From Thalassobius sp. Cn5-15 (GTDB lineage Bacteria; Pseudomonadota; Alphaproteobacteria; Rhodobacterales; Rhodobacteraceae), in assembly GCF_022347685.1 (NCBI RefSeq), contig NZ_JAKRGF010000010.1:1-64000 (forward strand): a stretch of 64,000 nt of DNA. Direction: 5' to 3'. Under the pieces are notes generated by a model that had not been told where the DNA came from, did not search any database, and saw only the letters and a list, made by a program, of their open reading frames with translations. A program made the position numbers and the translations under genes. Each line of letters starts with the position of its first letter. Position 1 is the stretch's first letter. Positions 25,541 to 34,046 of the stretch are shown here, piece by piece.

Positions 25541-26650
25541 TTAGTCCGGGAAACCGATGAAACGACGGACCCGTTGGCCGTCATTCAGTGACGGCAGGCC
25601 GGAACGCACGATCACCTCACCCGTCTCCAGACCAGAAACCAGCGCGATCTTTCCATCTCGCGTGGTGGTCACCTCTACCGCACGGGCACTGACACGGCCT
25701 ATACCAGCAGCAGCCTCGTCCTCATTGTCGGACAGAGTAAAGACCATGACCTGCGTGCTGCCGTCGTTGGCGATATCGATCGCGGTCGCAGGCAAGATCA
25801 CCGCACCGCCGTCCTGCGCTACCGTGGCCAGAACCGTGACAGAAGACCCGGGCAGAACGGTCAACCCGTCGGGGCGTTCCAGACCAAGGGTCAGCTGAAA
25901 GGTTTGCCCGATTGTCGAAGCTTCGGCCACATATTCGCGGATCGCCAGCGGATAAAGGGTATCGCCAGTGGGGAAACGGGCCATCAGTGTGACAGCCGTG
26001 TCACTGCCAGCACGTTGGAACAGCACCTCGGGCACATCAATTTCAATCCGCAGATCTGACATGTCATGCAGGCGCACAATCGGCGTCCCTGCGCCAACGG
26101 TGGTGAAATTCGCCACGTTTCGGGTGGCCACCAGCGCGTCGAAAGGCGCGGACAGAGTCGCATGTTCCAGCGCATATTCCGCATTGCGACGCGCAATCCG
26201 CGCCAAACCCACCTGGGTTTCGGTGTCCTGCACCACCACCTCGGACACCGCAGAACCGGTCAGTTTCGACAGACGGTCCAGCGTCCGCTTGGCTTGATCG
26301 TATTGCAGGCTGGTCTGATCCAGCTGCAGGGTGAAAGGTTCCTGATCCAGTTTGGCAATCAAGCCGCCCTTGGGCACGATCTGACCTTCGATCACCGGAA
26401 ATTCGACGATTTGACCACCAACCTGAAACGCCAGATCCACCGTCTGACGCGCCACCACCTGACCAAAGAACTGCCGGGTGATGTCACCAGAGGTATTTTC
26501 CACCGTCAGCAATTTAACCGGGCGAATGATTTCTGCCGGACTGTCCTCTTGGGCCATCGCAGCCCCAGCAAGGGCAACAAAACCGCTCAACGCAGCGGTT
26601 AAAACAAATGCTGCGCCCAGTCGGGGGGCAACAGTGGGGAGGATATTCAT
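25541..26650 (-). CDS. RND efflux periplasmic adaptor (membrane fusion protein)
   Basis: A 369-residue adaptor with an N-terminal export signal (hydrophobic core AAFVLTAALSGFVALAGAAMA, cleavage after AMA plausible, no lipobox). A biotinyl-lipoyl-like half is seen twice (VDLAFQVGGQIVEFPVIEGQ and SAPFDALVATRNVANFTTVGAG) around a short helical hairpin, then a beta-barrel domain. It bridges the inner-membrane pump to an outer-membrane channel. Its ATG overlaps the MarR stop by four bases (ATGA), so the operon order is marR, adaptor, pump. Confidence 0.9.
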   Translation of the reverse strand: MNILPTVAPRLGAAFVLTAALSGFVALAGAAMAQEDSPAEIIRPVKLLTVENTSGDITRQFFGQVVARQTVDLAFQVGGQIVEFPVIEGQIVPKGGLIAKLDQEPFTLQLDQTSLQYDQAKRTLDRLSKLTGSAVSEVVVQDTETQVGLARIARRNAEYALEHATLSAPFDALVATRNVANFTTVGAGTPIVRLHDMSDLRIEIDVPEVLFQRAGSDTAVTLMARFPTGDTLYPLAIREYVAEASTIGQTFQLTLGLERPDGLTVLPGSSVTVLATVAQDGGAVILPATAIDIANDGSTQVMVFTLSDNEDEAAAGIGRVSARAVEVTTTRDGKIALVSGLETGEVIVRSGLPSLNDGQRVRRFIGFPD

Positions 26651-27132
26651 TTGCGACTCCTGTTCGAGAGCGTTTCGTGCAAGTTGCGGCGTGCTTTGTC
26701 CGTTAATTCAGCAAAAACGGCTGTTTCTTTGGGATTGAACCCGGTGACTGTGTGAAAAACTTCGCTGGCTTTTTGCGCCATTTCGGCGCGACGAGCGTGT
26801 CCGGCCTCGGTCAATGACAACAGGCAGGCGCGGCGGTCGTTTGGATCAGGATTGCGCACGGCCAGATCTTCGGCGACCAGCAGATCGACCAAGGCCGTCA
26901 GGGTCGAGGGCAACACATTCGACGCCCGCGCCAGATCGCCCAGACGCATCGGCGCCTCCAGCCGGATAATCAGACGTCGTGCCGCATCCGACAAACCGTC
27001 ATCATAGGTTATTTCCTCAATCGCAGAAAGAATACGATTGTAGATCGCATCAACCCCCAACAGCGCCCTAATTTCAGGGCTGAGGGTGGCATCTTCTTTG
27101 GGATCGTAGGTAGGAATCTGTTCACATTTCAT
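26647..27132 (-). CDS. MarR-family regulator of the efflux operon
   Basis: A 161-residue winged-helix repressor (RLEAPMRLGDLARASNVLPS, TLTALVDLLVAEDLAVRNPD, then the wing NDRRACLLSLTEAG). It is the first gene of the efflux operon and overlaps the adaptor by four bases. A 13-bp palindrome lies 34 bases upstream of its start, so autoregulation with release by a pump substrate is likely by analogy with MarR family members. Confidence 0.9.
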   Translation of the reverse strand: MKCEQIPTYDPKEDATLSPEIRALLGVDAIYNRILSAIEEITYDDGLSDAARRLIIRLEAPMRLGDLARASNVLPSTLTALVDLLVAEDLAVRNPDPNDRRACLLSLTEAGHARRAEMAQKASEVFHTVTGFNPKETAVFAELTDKARRNLHETLSNRSRK

Positions 27133-27165
27133 CGGCGCACGCTCTTAGACAAGCCCTGACAATAC

Positions 27166-27178
27166 TTCATTCAATGAA
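27166..27178. promoter_or_regulatory. Palindromic operator candidate for the MarR-type regulator
   Basis: TTCATTCAATGAA is a perfect 13-bp palindrome with a single central base, AT-rich and correctly placed in the upstream region of the marR-adaptor-pump operon. MarR-family dimers usually bind such sites. Confidence 0.5.
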
Positions 27179-27291
27179 ACATTCAACTGACAAACTATTT
27201 CCAAGCGTCAGATTTCAAAGACGCCCGCTGAACTTTCCACAAACATGCCTTCATTTTGTGTGCCAACTGTAATTGCCGCCTTTTAAACAGC

Positions 27292-27320
27292 AAAAGAGCC
27301 GCACTTAGGCGGCCCTTCTC
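27292..27320 (-). terminator. Terminator after small membrane-protein gene
   Basis: Read on the minus strand, a GGGCCGC...GCGGCTC stem with a short loop is followed by TCTTTTG, just downstream of the gene at 27340-27708. Confidence 0.6.
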
Positions 27321-27339
27321 GATTCCATTAATCCGTCTC

Positions 27340-27708
27340 TCATACGGTGCTTGTCTGATCCTCTGGCTGATGCAGACCGACAACGGCCAAAACGGTCAAG
27401 CCCAGCACAGTATAATACCAATAGTCCAATCCGGCGAAGCCCAGCACCAGCGGTGCACTCACAAAGGTGATACCGACCAGCCCGTCGACGGTCAGGTGCA
27501 GTGTATAAGGCAGCACGCGGATCAGCCCCAGATGGTGGTCGGTCAAAACCGTCAGTCCAAAGGCAGCGATGCCCGTGATCACTGACAGCCAAAAGGCCAA
27601 GGGGTTGGTTGCGCCCAAACCAAACAGGAACGGCATCGCGATCAGCCCAAGGGCGACAGGATAGTCCAGATAGGCATGGATGGATTTGGTGATGAAACGT
27701 GGAAACAT
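27340..27708 (-). CDS. Small four-helix membrane protein (SPW-repeat-like)
   Basis: A 122-residue protein with four hydrophobic segments (YPVALGLIAMPFLFGLG, FWLSVITGIAAFGLTVL, VDGLVGITFVSAPLVLGFAG, YYTVLGLTVLAVVGL). The layout of two repeated helix pairs and the pattern of small residues recall SPW-repeat membrane proteins, but I am not certain. Its function is unknown. It is transcribed toward the marR operon with its own terminator, so it is probably a single-gene unit. Confidence 0.6.
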   Translation of the reverse strand: MFPRFITKSIHAYLDYPVALGLIAMPFLFGLGATNPLAFWLSVITGIAAFGLTVLTDHHLGLIRVLPYTLHLTVDGLVGITFVSAPLVLGFAGLDYWYYTVLGLTVLAVVGLHQPEDQTSTV

Positions 27709-27823
27709 GGGTCTTATCCTCTTTGCTCGCGCCGAACTGCGCGGGTTATAGGATAAGGTTAGACGGCGAGAGTGCGTTCAATACATGCCTGAGGGTACGG
27801 CATGTCACGCAGATCGTTCAAAA

Positions 27824-28774
27824 TCATGAACGCACCAGCATTTCCGACTTACGAAATTCAGCTGGCGTCAGCCCCACCTCTTTCTTGAACGCACGACTAA
27901 AGGCGGAATCGGACGCATAGCCCGCACTCTCGGCCGCGTCAGTCAGCGAGGTGCCGGATTGCAACAACTGTTTTTTGGCAATCTCCATTCGCCAGCGGGT
28001 CAGATATTCCAGCGGCGTCATCTCCATCAGCGCCTGAAACCGCACTGCAAAACTGGTGCGTGACATGCCCGCCACCTGCGCCAGAGACTCGACCGTCCAC
28101 CCCTCACGCGGGGCTTTGTGAAAGGCATCTAAAGCGCGGCTGATGTGGTTGTCCGAAAACGCGCCAAGGCCCCAATCGGGCGCAGCGCCCCCTTCGATAA
28201 AGGACCGAATTGCCTGCGCCAGAATGGTTTCCGACATCTTCAATGCGATCAGATCGCCGCCCATCTTGGCCCCACCTGCCTCATCGCCGATCATCCGCAG
28301 CGTCGCCTCCAGCCAGCGGCCCGCAGCCTCGCCATAATTCCGTAAATGGATGTAGGGCGGCAGCCGTTCCATCAGGATATGCCGCGCCTTGGGGTCAAAT
28401 GAAAAGTGACCACAGATCAGCTGTGTCTCACTCTGAGGTTCCTCCCCGCCGTAGACCAACACACCCGCACCATCATAATCCGACGCCTCCAAAACCCGAT
28501 CAAGCGGCATCACCGTTTCGTCGGGCGCATGGCCACAATAAAGATCATGGGACGCCCCATGCGGGATAATCACCAAATCGCCTTGGGACAACAAAACCGG
28601 CTCCGCCACACCATCGACGCGCAGCATACATTGACCGCGATGAGCGAAATGGAACCGCGCCACATTTTCATAGGCTGGCACACCAACGCCCCACGGCTTG
28701 GTGAAAGAGGTGCGGAAATAGATCGTTCCGCGCATCGACAGATTGGTCAGGATATCACTCAGCAGGTCCAGCAT
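27824..28774 (-). CDS. AraC-family regulator with cupin sensor domain
   Basis: A protein of about 316 residues. The N-terminal part is a cupin-type sensor (FRTSFTKPWGVGVPAYENVARFHF, then LSQGDLVIIPHGASHDL) as in the AraC-binding cupin_6 group. The C-terminal part is the AraC double helix-turn-helix (TVESLAQVAGMSRTSFAVRFQALMEMTPLEYL, then SLTDAAESAGYASDSAFSRAFKKEVGLTPAEFR). ATG 28774 follows GGAG; the frame stays open to 28840. It is divergent from the DUF4142-cupredoxin pair and is the obvious candidate to regulate it. Confidence 0.88.
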   Translation of the reverse strand: MLDLLSDILTNLSMRGTIYFRTSFTKPWGVGVPAYENVARFHFAHRGQCMLRVDGVAEPVLLSQGDLVIIPHGASHDLYCGHAPDETVMPLDRVLEASDYDGAGVLVYGGEEPQSETQLICGHFSFDPKARHILMERLPPYIHLRNYGEAAGRWLEATLRMIGDEAGGAKMGGDLIALKMSETILAQAIRSFIEGGAAPDWGLGAFSDNHISRALDAFHKAPREGWTVESLAQVAGMSRTSFAVRFQALMEMTPLEYLTRWRMEIAKKQLLQSGTSLTDAAESAGYASDSAFSRAFKKEVGLTPAEFRKSEMLVRS

Positions 28775-28918
28775 AAGATCACCATACTCCCGCCCCGCCG
28801 CATGTACAGCGCGCTGAACGATCTGCACAGAATTGTGCACGAACGGGCATTCAGAATCTCAGATCCCTGCCGATACTGGACCCAAGACACCATTAAGACA
28901 CAAAAAGGGAGAAGAAAG

Positions 28919-29443
28919 ATGAAAACGCTACTCACCACCGCCGCCATTGTTTTGGGCCTTATGGCCAGCCAATCCTCTGCACAAGATGTGGCCGCGATGA
29001 ACGATCTGGAATACGCCCATATCGCCTATACAGCCGATAACATCGATATCCGCTACGCTCATCTGGCGCTGGCCCTGTCAACAAACCCAGAGGTGCACGA
29101 ATTTGCCCGCACCATGATCCGCGACCACACCGCAGTCAACGAGGCCGCACTGGGCCTCTTGGCCAAACTGGGAGCAGAGGCGCAGGACAATGCCTTCAGC
29201 CAGACCCTGAACAAAAACGCTGAAGAGATCATCGACGGTTTCGTCAAACTGCGCGGAGCGGAGTTTGATAAGGCCTATGCCGCCAACGAACTGGCCTATC
29301 ATCAGGCCGTGAACGAGCTGGTCGAGGGAACGATGATCCCCAACATCGATAACGACGAAGTCCGCGCGCTGTTCAAAGAAGGGTTGGAGATTTTCAAAGC
29401 CCATGAAAAGCACGCTGAAATGATGGTTAAGGCTTTGCAGTGA
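28919..29443 (+). CDS. DUF4142 domain exported protein
   Basis: A 174-residue protein with a cleavable signal peptide (MKTLLTTAAIVLGLMASQSSA, cleavage after SSA) and a mature all-helical domain of the DUF4142 family (HLALALSTNPEVHEFARTMIRDHTAVNEAAL, later YHQAVNEL and KAHEKHAEMM). The domain is ferritin-like in fold prediction and its biochemical role is not established. AAGGGAGAAG precedes the ATG. Its stop overlaps the following cupredoxin gene, suggesting joint production of two periplasmic proteins. Confidence 0.82.
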   Translation: MKTLLTTAAIVLGLMASQSSAQDVAAMNDLEYAHIAYTADNIDIRYAHLALALSTNPEVHEFARTMIRDHTAVNEAALGLLAKLGAEAQDNAFSQTLNKNAEEIIDGFVKLRGAEFDKAYAANELAYHQAVNELVEGTMIPNIDNDEVRALFKEGLEIFKAHEKHAEMMVKALQ

Positions 29444-29790
29444 TGGCCCGCGTCTTCACCCGCCGCCAGCTGCTGGGGGGGATGGTCGCAACTGCGGCCA
29501 TCCCGCTTCAGGTCCAGAACACACGGGCAAGCGGTGCACAGCTGCATGACGTGGCCATCCGCGCCTTTGCCTTTGAACCGGCGGTGTTGCGGGTACGGCT
29601 GGGCGATGTGATCCGCTGGACCAATCACGACCTTGCCCCACACACAGCCACCGCAGATGAATTTGGCTGGGAGACCGGAGAGCTGAGCAGCGGTCAGTCA
29701 GCAGAGATCACCGTCACAGCGGACATGGAGGTCAGCTATTTCTGCGCCTTCCACCCGCATATGAAAGCAATGATAGAGGTGGTCAATTAA
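29443..29790 (+). CDS. Tat-exported cupredoxin (plastocyanin/azurin-like)
   Basis: A small copper protein of about 115 residues. The N-terminus has a twin-arginine signal (FTRRQLLGGMVATAAIPLQV), so it is exported folded, presumably metal-loaded. The cupredoxin domain shows type-1 copper ligands: His in APHTAT, then Cys, His and a Met in YFCAFHPHMKAM near the end. The ATG overlaps the upstream TGA (TGATG). It could be an electron carrier or a copper-binding protein; its coupling to a DUF4142 gene under an AraC regulator hints at a stress or metal response. Confidence 0.85.
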   Translation: MARVFTRRQLLGGMVATAAIPLQVQNTRASGAQLHDVAIRAFAFEPAVLRVRLGDVIRWTNHDLAPHTATADEFGWETGELSSGQSAEITVTADMEVSYFCAFHPHMKAMIEVVN

Positions 29791-29918
29791 CCCGCCGCGC
29801 CGCCAGTCGTTCAACCCGACCGACCGCCTATCTGATTGCGCTGCTCTCATACTCTACCACTGCTGAAGCAGCCGCAACAAAATGTATCAGGAACAGGCAA
29901 GCTGACACGCGGCAACAG

Positions 29919-29945
29919 AAAGGGCACGGCCGCCGCGCCCTTTTT
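29919..29945 (+). terminator. Rho-independent terminator after cupredoxin gene
   Basis: Stem AAAGGGC paired with GCCCTTT around a GC-rich loop, followed by a T-run, 130 bases past the cupredoxin stop and before the epimerase gene. Confidence 0.7.
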
Positions 29946-30023
29946 GATTGAACGGCACTCTGTGGTGTGAAACTGATGTCACCGACATTCCACGGGACAT
30001 CCCACAGGACAAGGCCACCACAG

Positions 30024-30893
30024 ATGACCGACCTGATCCAAATCCACAACGAACACGTGACCGTCGGCGTCAGCCCCTTGGGCGCGGAAACACAGTTTCT
30101 GCGCGATCGCCAAGGTCGCGACTGGCTGTGGCAGGGCGATCCCGCATGGTGGTCTGGGCGGTCACCTGTGTTATTCCCCATTGTGGGCGCCGCGCCAGAC
30201 GATCAGATCGCCATCGGCGATTTCACCGCCACCATGCCCAAACACGGCTTTGCCCGCCGCGCCGAATTTACGCTGGTAGAAACAGGCGAAACACACTGCA
30301 CCTTTGAACTGACCGACAATGCGGACACCCGCGCGATCTACCCGTTTGAATTTGCCCTGCGCATCACCCACCAGATCGACGGCGCCACGCTCACTGTGAC
30401 GGCAGAGGTGGAAAACCGCAGCGACCGCGCAATGCCCTTCGGCTTTGGCTTTCACCCAGCTTTTACATGGCCCCTGCCGGGGGCCACAGGTGCACATGAA
30501 GTGCAACTGAACAATCAAGGCGAACCACCACTTTTCCGGATCAACAGTGACGGGCTTCTGATGGATGCCCCACTACCCTCCCCTTTCCGTGACGGACGCC
30601 TGACGCTGGACCCTACGCAATACATCGATGACGCGATGCTGTTTCCCGCCGGTGCTGGCAATGGCCTGACCCTCAGCGCCACAGGTGCCAGCCTGCGATT
30701 TCAGTGGCAGGGGCTGCCCAATTTTGCGCTGTGGCAGAAACCAGGAGCGCCGTATATCTGCCTTGAACCTTGGCACGGAACTGCGGCAATAGCAGGCGGC
30801 GGTCCTGCGCTGATCGACCGCCCCGACACCGTCATACTGGGCGCCGGTCAGACCGCAAACTTTGCCTATGCCGTCACACTTTCGGACAAGTGA
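30024..30893 (+). CDS. Aldose 1-epimerase family protein (GalM-like, COG2017)
   Basis: A 289-residue beta-sandwich mutarotase that interconverts anomers of a free sugar. Landmarks include SPLGAETQFLRD, MPKHGFARRAEF with the conserved His, FGFGFHPAFTWPL with the second His, and ICLEPWHGTA with the catalytic Glu. It resembles the LacX-like branch rather than classical GalM. The start at 30024 is inside a longer open frame; upstream sequence lacks protein-like character. It is 23 bases before galE and likely shares its transcript. Confidence 0.85.
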   Translation: MTDLIQIHNEHVTVGVSPLGAETQFLRDRQGRDWLWQGDPAWWSGRSPVLFPIVGAAPDDQIAIGDFTATMPKHGFARRAEFTLVETGETHCTFELTDNADTRAIYPFEFALRITHQIDGATLTVTAEVENRSDRAMPFGFGFHPAFTWPLPGATGAHEVQLNNQGEPPLFRINSDGLLMDAPLPSPFRDGRLTLDPTQYIDDAMLFPAGAGNGLTLSATGASLRFQWQGLPNFALWQKPGAPYICLEPWHGTAAIAGGGPALIDRPDTVILGAGQTANFAYAVTLSDK

Positions 30894-30916
30894 TTTTTAG
30901 AAGTGGAGAGATTTGA

Positions 30917-31906
30917 ATGACCAATATTCTGGTAACCGGCGGCGCGGGCTACATTGGGTCACACGCCTGCAAGGTTCTGGCCGCGAACGGTTTCACCCCC
31001 GTCACCTTCGACAACTGTTCAACCGGCTGGGAACAGGCGGTGAAATTCGGCCCGCTGGCCAAGGGCGATCTGTTGGACCGCACCCGTCTGGATGAAGTGT
31101 TCGCCGAATACCAGCCCCTTGCCGTCATGCACTTCGCCGCGCTGTCGCAAGTGGGCGAGTCGATGCAACTGCCCGGCCGCTATTGGCGCGAAAACGTCAC
31201 TGGCGCGCTGAACCTGATTGAGGCAGCGGTGGCAGCTGAGTGCAAAGACTTCGTCTTCTCCTCCACCTGCGCGACTTATGGCGATCAGGACAACGTGGTC
31301 CTGAACGAAGACACGCCGCAAATGCCCATCAACGCCTATGGCGGATCGAAACTGGCGATTGAGCAGATGCTGCAGGACTTTGCCGCGAGTGACGGGCTAA
31401 ACCATGTGATCTTCCGCTACTTCAACGTCGCCGGCGCCGATCCAGCGGCTGAGGTGGGCGAGTTCCACCAGCCCGAAACCCACCTGATCCCGCTGATGCT
31501 GGACGCAATTGAGGGCAAACGCGCTGCGCTGACCGTTTTTGGCACCGACTATGACACGCCCGACGGCACCTGCATCCGCGACTACGTCCATGTTATGGAT
31601 CTGGTAGAGGCGCATGTTTTGGGCCTGAAATGGCTGCAAGACGGCAAGGGCAGCCGTGTCTTCAACCTCGGCACCGGTGATGGTTTTTCCGTACGCGAAG
31701 TGATCGATCATTCCCAATCCGTGACCAACAAAGCGGTCCCCTATACCGAAGGTGACCGGCGCGCGGGTGATTGCACCAAACTCGTATCGGGCTCCAGCCG
31801 TGCGGTCACTGAACTGGGCTGGACACCCACCCGTTCGAACCTTTCCGACATGATCCGCGACGCCTGGCGATGGCACCAGAACACAGATGCGCATTACGAA
31901 CGCTGA
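30917..31906 (+). CDS. galE: UDP-glucose 4-epimerase
   Basis: A 329-residue short-chain dehydrogenase-type epimerase. NAD motif GGAGYIGSHACK is at the N-terminus; the catalytic Ser-Ser-Thr/Tyr-Lys set is in VFSSTCATYG and NAYGGSKLAIEQ; then YFNVAGADP and the substrate loop RRAGDCTKLVSGS. It interconverts UDP-glucose and UDP-galactose and may feed the polysaccharide locus further along. AAGTGGAGAG precedes the ATG. Note PGRYWRENVTG, typical of GalE. Confidence 0.92.
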   Translation: MTNILVTGGAGYIGSHACKVLAANGFTPVTFDNCSTGWEQAVKFGPLAKGDLLDRTRLDEVFAEYQPLAVMHFAALSQVGESMQLPGRYWRENVTGALNLIEAAVAAECKDFVFSSTCATYGDQDNVVLNEDTPQMPINAYGGSKLAIEQMLQDFAASDGLNHVIFRYFNVAGADPAAEVGEFHQPETHLIPLMLDAIEGKRAALTVFGTDYDTPDGTCIRDYVHVMDLVEAHVLGLKWLQDGKGSRVFNLGTGDGFSVREVIDHSQSVTNKAVPYTEGDRRAGDCTKLVSGSSRAVTELGWTPTRSNLSDMIRDAWRWHQNTDAHYER

Positions 31907-31958
31907 TTGCATCACGCGGCGCAGCCCCCCAAGATCCCCCATCACAAAGGGGCCACGT

Positions 31959-32008
31959 CACGATGACAGACACTAGAGCGCAAATACGCTAAGGGCATTG
32001 TCATCGTG
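31959..32008. terminator. Hairpin between convergent galE and ABC ATPase genes
   Basis: CACGATGACA and TGTCATCGTG form a 10-bp inverted repeat with a 30-base spacer in the 127-bp convergent gap. No strong T-run follows, so its role as a terminator is uncertain. Confidence 0.35.
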
Positions 32009-32033
32009 TTAAAGCGGTTCTTCCGCGGTCGCG

Positions 32034-33155
32034 CTATGCTAGGGACTGTTGAATGCGCTCTTCCGTCTGAGGATCAAAGGCCACGGCCTTTTCCATATTT
32101 ACGGCAAAGGTGAACATCTCTCCGGGCTGCACCGGCACATCAGACCGCATGCGTGAAATCACATCGCGCCCGCCAAGCTGCATTGACACAAAGGTATCTG
32201 ACCCAGCCGGTTCAGTCACATCAATGCGATTGGTCAGCTCTGCAATATTGCTGGATTTGCGATCCGCACTGTCAGGATCGGTGATGGTCTCTGGTCGAAT
32301 GCCCAGCAGGATCTCCCGCCCTTCATAGCTGACCAAATTGTCCTGACTGAAGGGCAATACCGCGGCACTGCCATCTGGCAGCTCAATCTGCGCCGCCGGA
32401 CGCCCCTCCTGCATCACCACCTTTGCGGGGATCACATTCATGGCCGGCGATCCCATAAAGGTCGCGACAAAGATATTGGCCGGTTGATCGTAGATCTCCT
32501 GCGGGGTGCCCAATTGCTGCACATAGCCACCATTCATCACAGCAATCCGCGTCGACAGAGTCAGCGCTTCAATCTGGTCATGGGTCACATAAACAATGGT
32601 AGTGCCCAATTTTTGATGCAGCTTCTTGATCTCCGTGCGCATATCCACACGCAGTTTCGCATCAAGGTTTGAAAGCGGCTCATCAAACAGGAACACATCT
32701 GGATCCCGCACCAATGCGCGCCCCATGGCGACCCGTTGCCGCTGCCCCCCAGACAGTGCGCCGGGCTTGCGATCCAGCAACTGCTCAATCTGCAAAAGCT
32801 TGGCCACCTCCCGCATGGCCTTTTGCCTCTCAGGCTTTGGCACACCGTGCATTTCAAGGCCAAAGGTGATGTTCTGGCCAACGGTCATATTGGGGTAGAG
32901 CGCGTAAGACTGAAACACCATGGCGATATTGCGGTTGGACGGGTGCACCCCGTTCATGGCGCGATCCTTGATGCGGATCTCACCGCTGGTGATGTCCTCC
33001 AGCCCGGCGATCATGTTCAGAAGGGTGGATTTGCCACAGCCGGACGGTCCCACCAGTACAAGAAACTCACCCTCCTTCACGGAGATGTCCACATTGTGCA
33101 GCACTTCGACAGAACCATAAGATTTGGTTGCGTTGTCAATGTCGAGAAAGCCCAT
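32034..33155 (-). CDS. Sugar ABC transporter ATP-binding protein (UgpC/MsiK type)
   Basis: A 373-residue ATPase. Walker A GPSGCGKST, signature LSGGQRQRVAMGRA, Walker B VFLFDEPLSNLDA, switch VTHDQIEA, and a MalK-like C-terminal regulatory domain (LGIRPETI). It is the last gene of a minus-strand importer operon (binding protein, two permeases, ATPase), six bases after the MalG-type permease. The operon belongs to the glucose/mannose type by its binding protein. Confidence 0.92.
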   Translation of the reverse strand: MGFLDIDNATKSYGSVEVLHNVDISVKEGEFLVLVGPSGCGKSTLLNMIAGLEDITSGEIRIKDRAMNGVHPSNRNIAMVFQSYALYPNMTVGQNITFGLEMHGVPKPERQKAMREVAKLLQIEQLLDRKPGALSGGQRQRVAMGRALVRDPDVFLFDEPLSNLDAKLRVDMRTEIKKLHQKLGTTIVYVTHDQIEALTLSTRIAVMNGGYVQQLGTPQEIYDQPANIFVATFMGSPAMNVIPAKVVMQEGRPAAQIELPDGSAAVLPFSQDNLVSYEGREILLGIRPETITDPDSADRKSSNIAELTNRIDVTEPAGSDTFVSMQLGGRDVISRMRSDVPVQPGEMFTFAVNMEKAVAFDPQTEERIQQSLA

Positions 33156-33161
33156 GAAGTC

Positions 33162-34046
33162 TTATCCTTTTACAGAGCCCGCCATCAGACCGCGCACGAA
33201 ATACCGGCCGGCCACGATGTAGACGAAGAGAGTGGGCATTGCCGCGAGGATCGCCCCTGCGAAATGCACGTTGTATTCTTTGACGCCCGTTGAGGACTGC
33301 ACGAGATTGTTAAGAGCCACCGTCATCGGCTGGCTGCTCGCATCGGCAAAAGAGGCCCCAAACAGGAAGTCATTCCAGATGTTAGTGAACTGCCAGATCA
33401 CGCTGACCACCGCGATGGGGCCAGAGCTTGGCAACAGGATACGCCAGAAAATATGGAAGAACCCTGCCCCATCAATCTGCGCCGCCCGGATCAACTCGGT
33501 TGGAAACACCGCATAGTAGTTTCGGAAATAAAGCGTGGTGAAGCCGATCCCAAAGACGATGTGTACAAAGGACAACCCATAGGTCGATCCCGCCAGTCCC
33601 ATCAGCCCCAGCATCCGCGCCATCGGGATCAGAACGATCTGAAACGGGATAAAGCAGGCAAACAGCATCAGGCCAAAGAGGATCGTATCCCCTTTGAAAC
33701 GCCATTTCGTCAGCACATAGCCATTCAGCGCGCCCAACACCGTGGAAATGGCGACCGCAGGCACCACCATTTTGATGGAGTTCCAGAAATAGGGTTTCAG
33801 GCCCGTTGGCTCCACCCCGATCTGTGCGCTGGCCCAGGCTTGTTTCCAGGGCTCAATCGTAAAGGCATCGGGCAGACTCATCATGCCCCCACCGGTGATT
33901 TCATCCAGCGGCTTCACCGAGTTCACCAGCATCACGTAAAGCGGCAGCAGATAGAACAGGGCAAAGAGGATGAGCACCACATAGATCAGCGTGCGGGTCA
34001 CGCGTCCGGTGCGAATAGCGGTATCTTGTGTGGCCACAGACATCAA
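33162..34046 (-). CDS. Sugar ABC transporter permease, MalG type
   Basis: A 294-residue inner-membrane protein with six hydrophobic segments, starting with TLIYVVLILFALFYLLPLYVML and containing the coupling motif RAAQIDGAGFFHIFWRILLP. Its start overlaps the end of the MalF-type gene by four bases. It forms the translocation pore with that permease, powered by the ATPase at 32034. Confidence 0.9.
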   Translation of the reverse strand: MMSVATQDTAIRTGRVTRTLIYVVLILFALFYLLPLYVMLVNSVKPLDEITGGGMMSLPDAFTIEPWKQAWASAQIGVEPTGLKPYFWNSIKMVVPAVAISTVLGALNGYVLTKWRFKGDTILFGLMLFACFIPFQIVLIPMARMLGLMGLAGSTYGLSFVHIVFGIGFTTLYFRNYYAVFPTELIRAAQIDGAGFFHIFWRILLPSSGPIAVVSVIWQFTNIWNDFLFGASFADASSQPMTVALNNLVQSSTGVKEYNVHFAGAILAAMPTLFVYIVAGRYFVRGLMAGSVKG

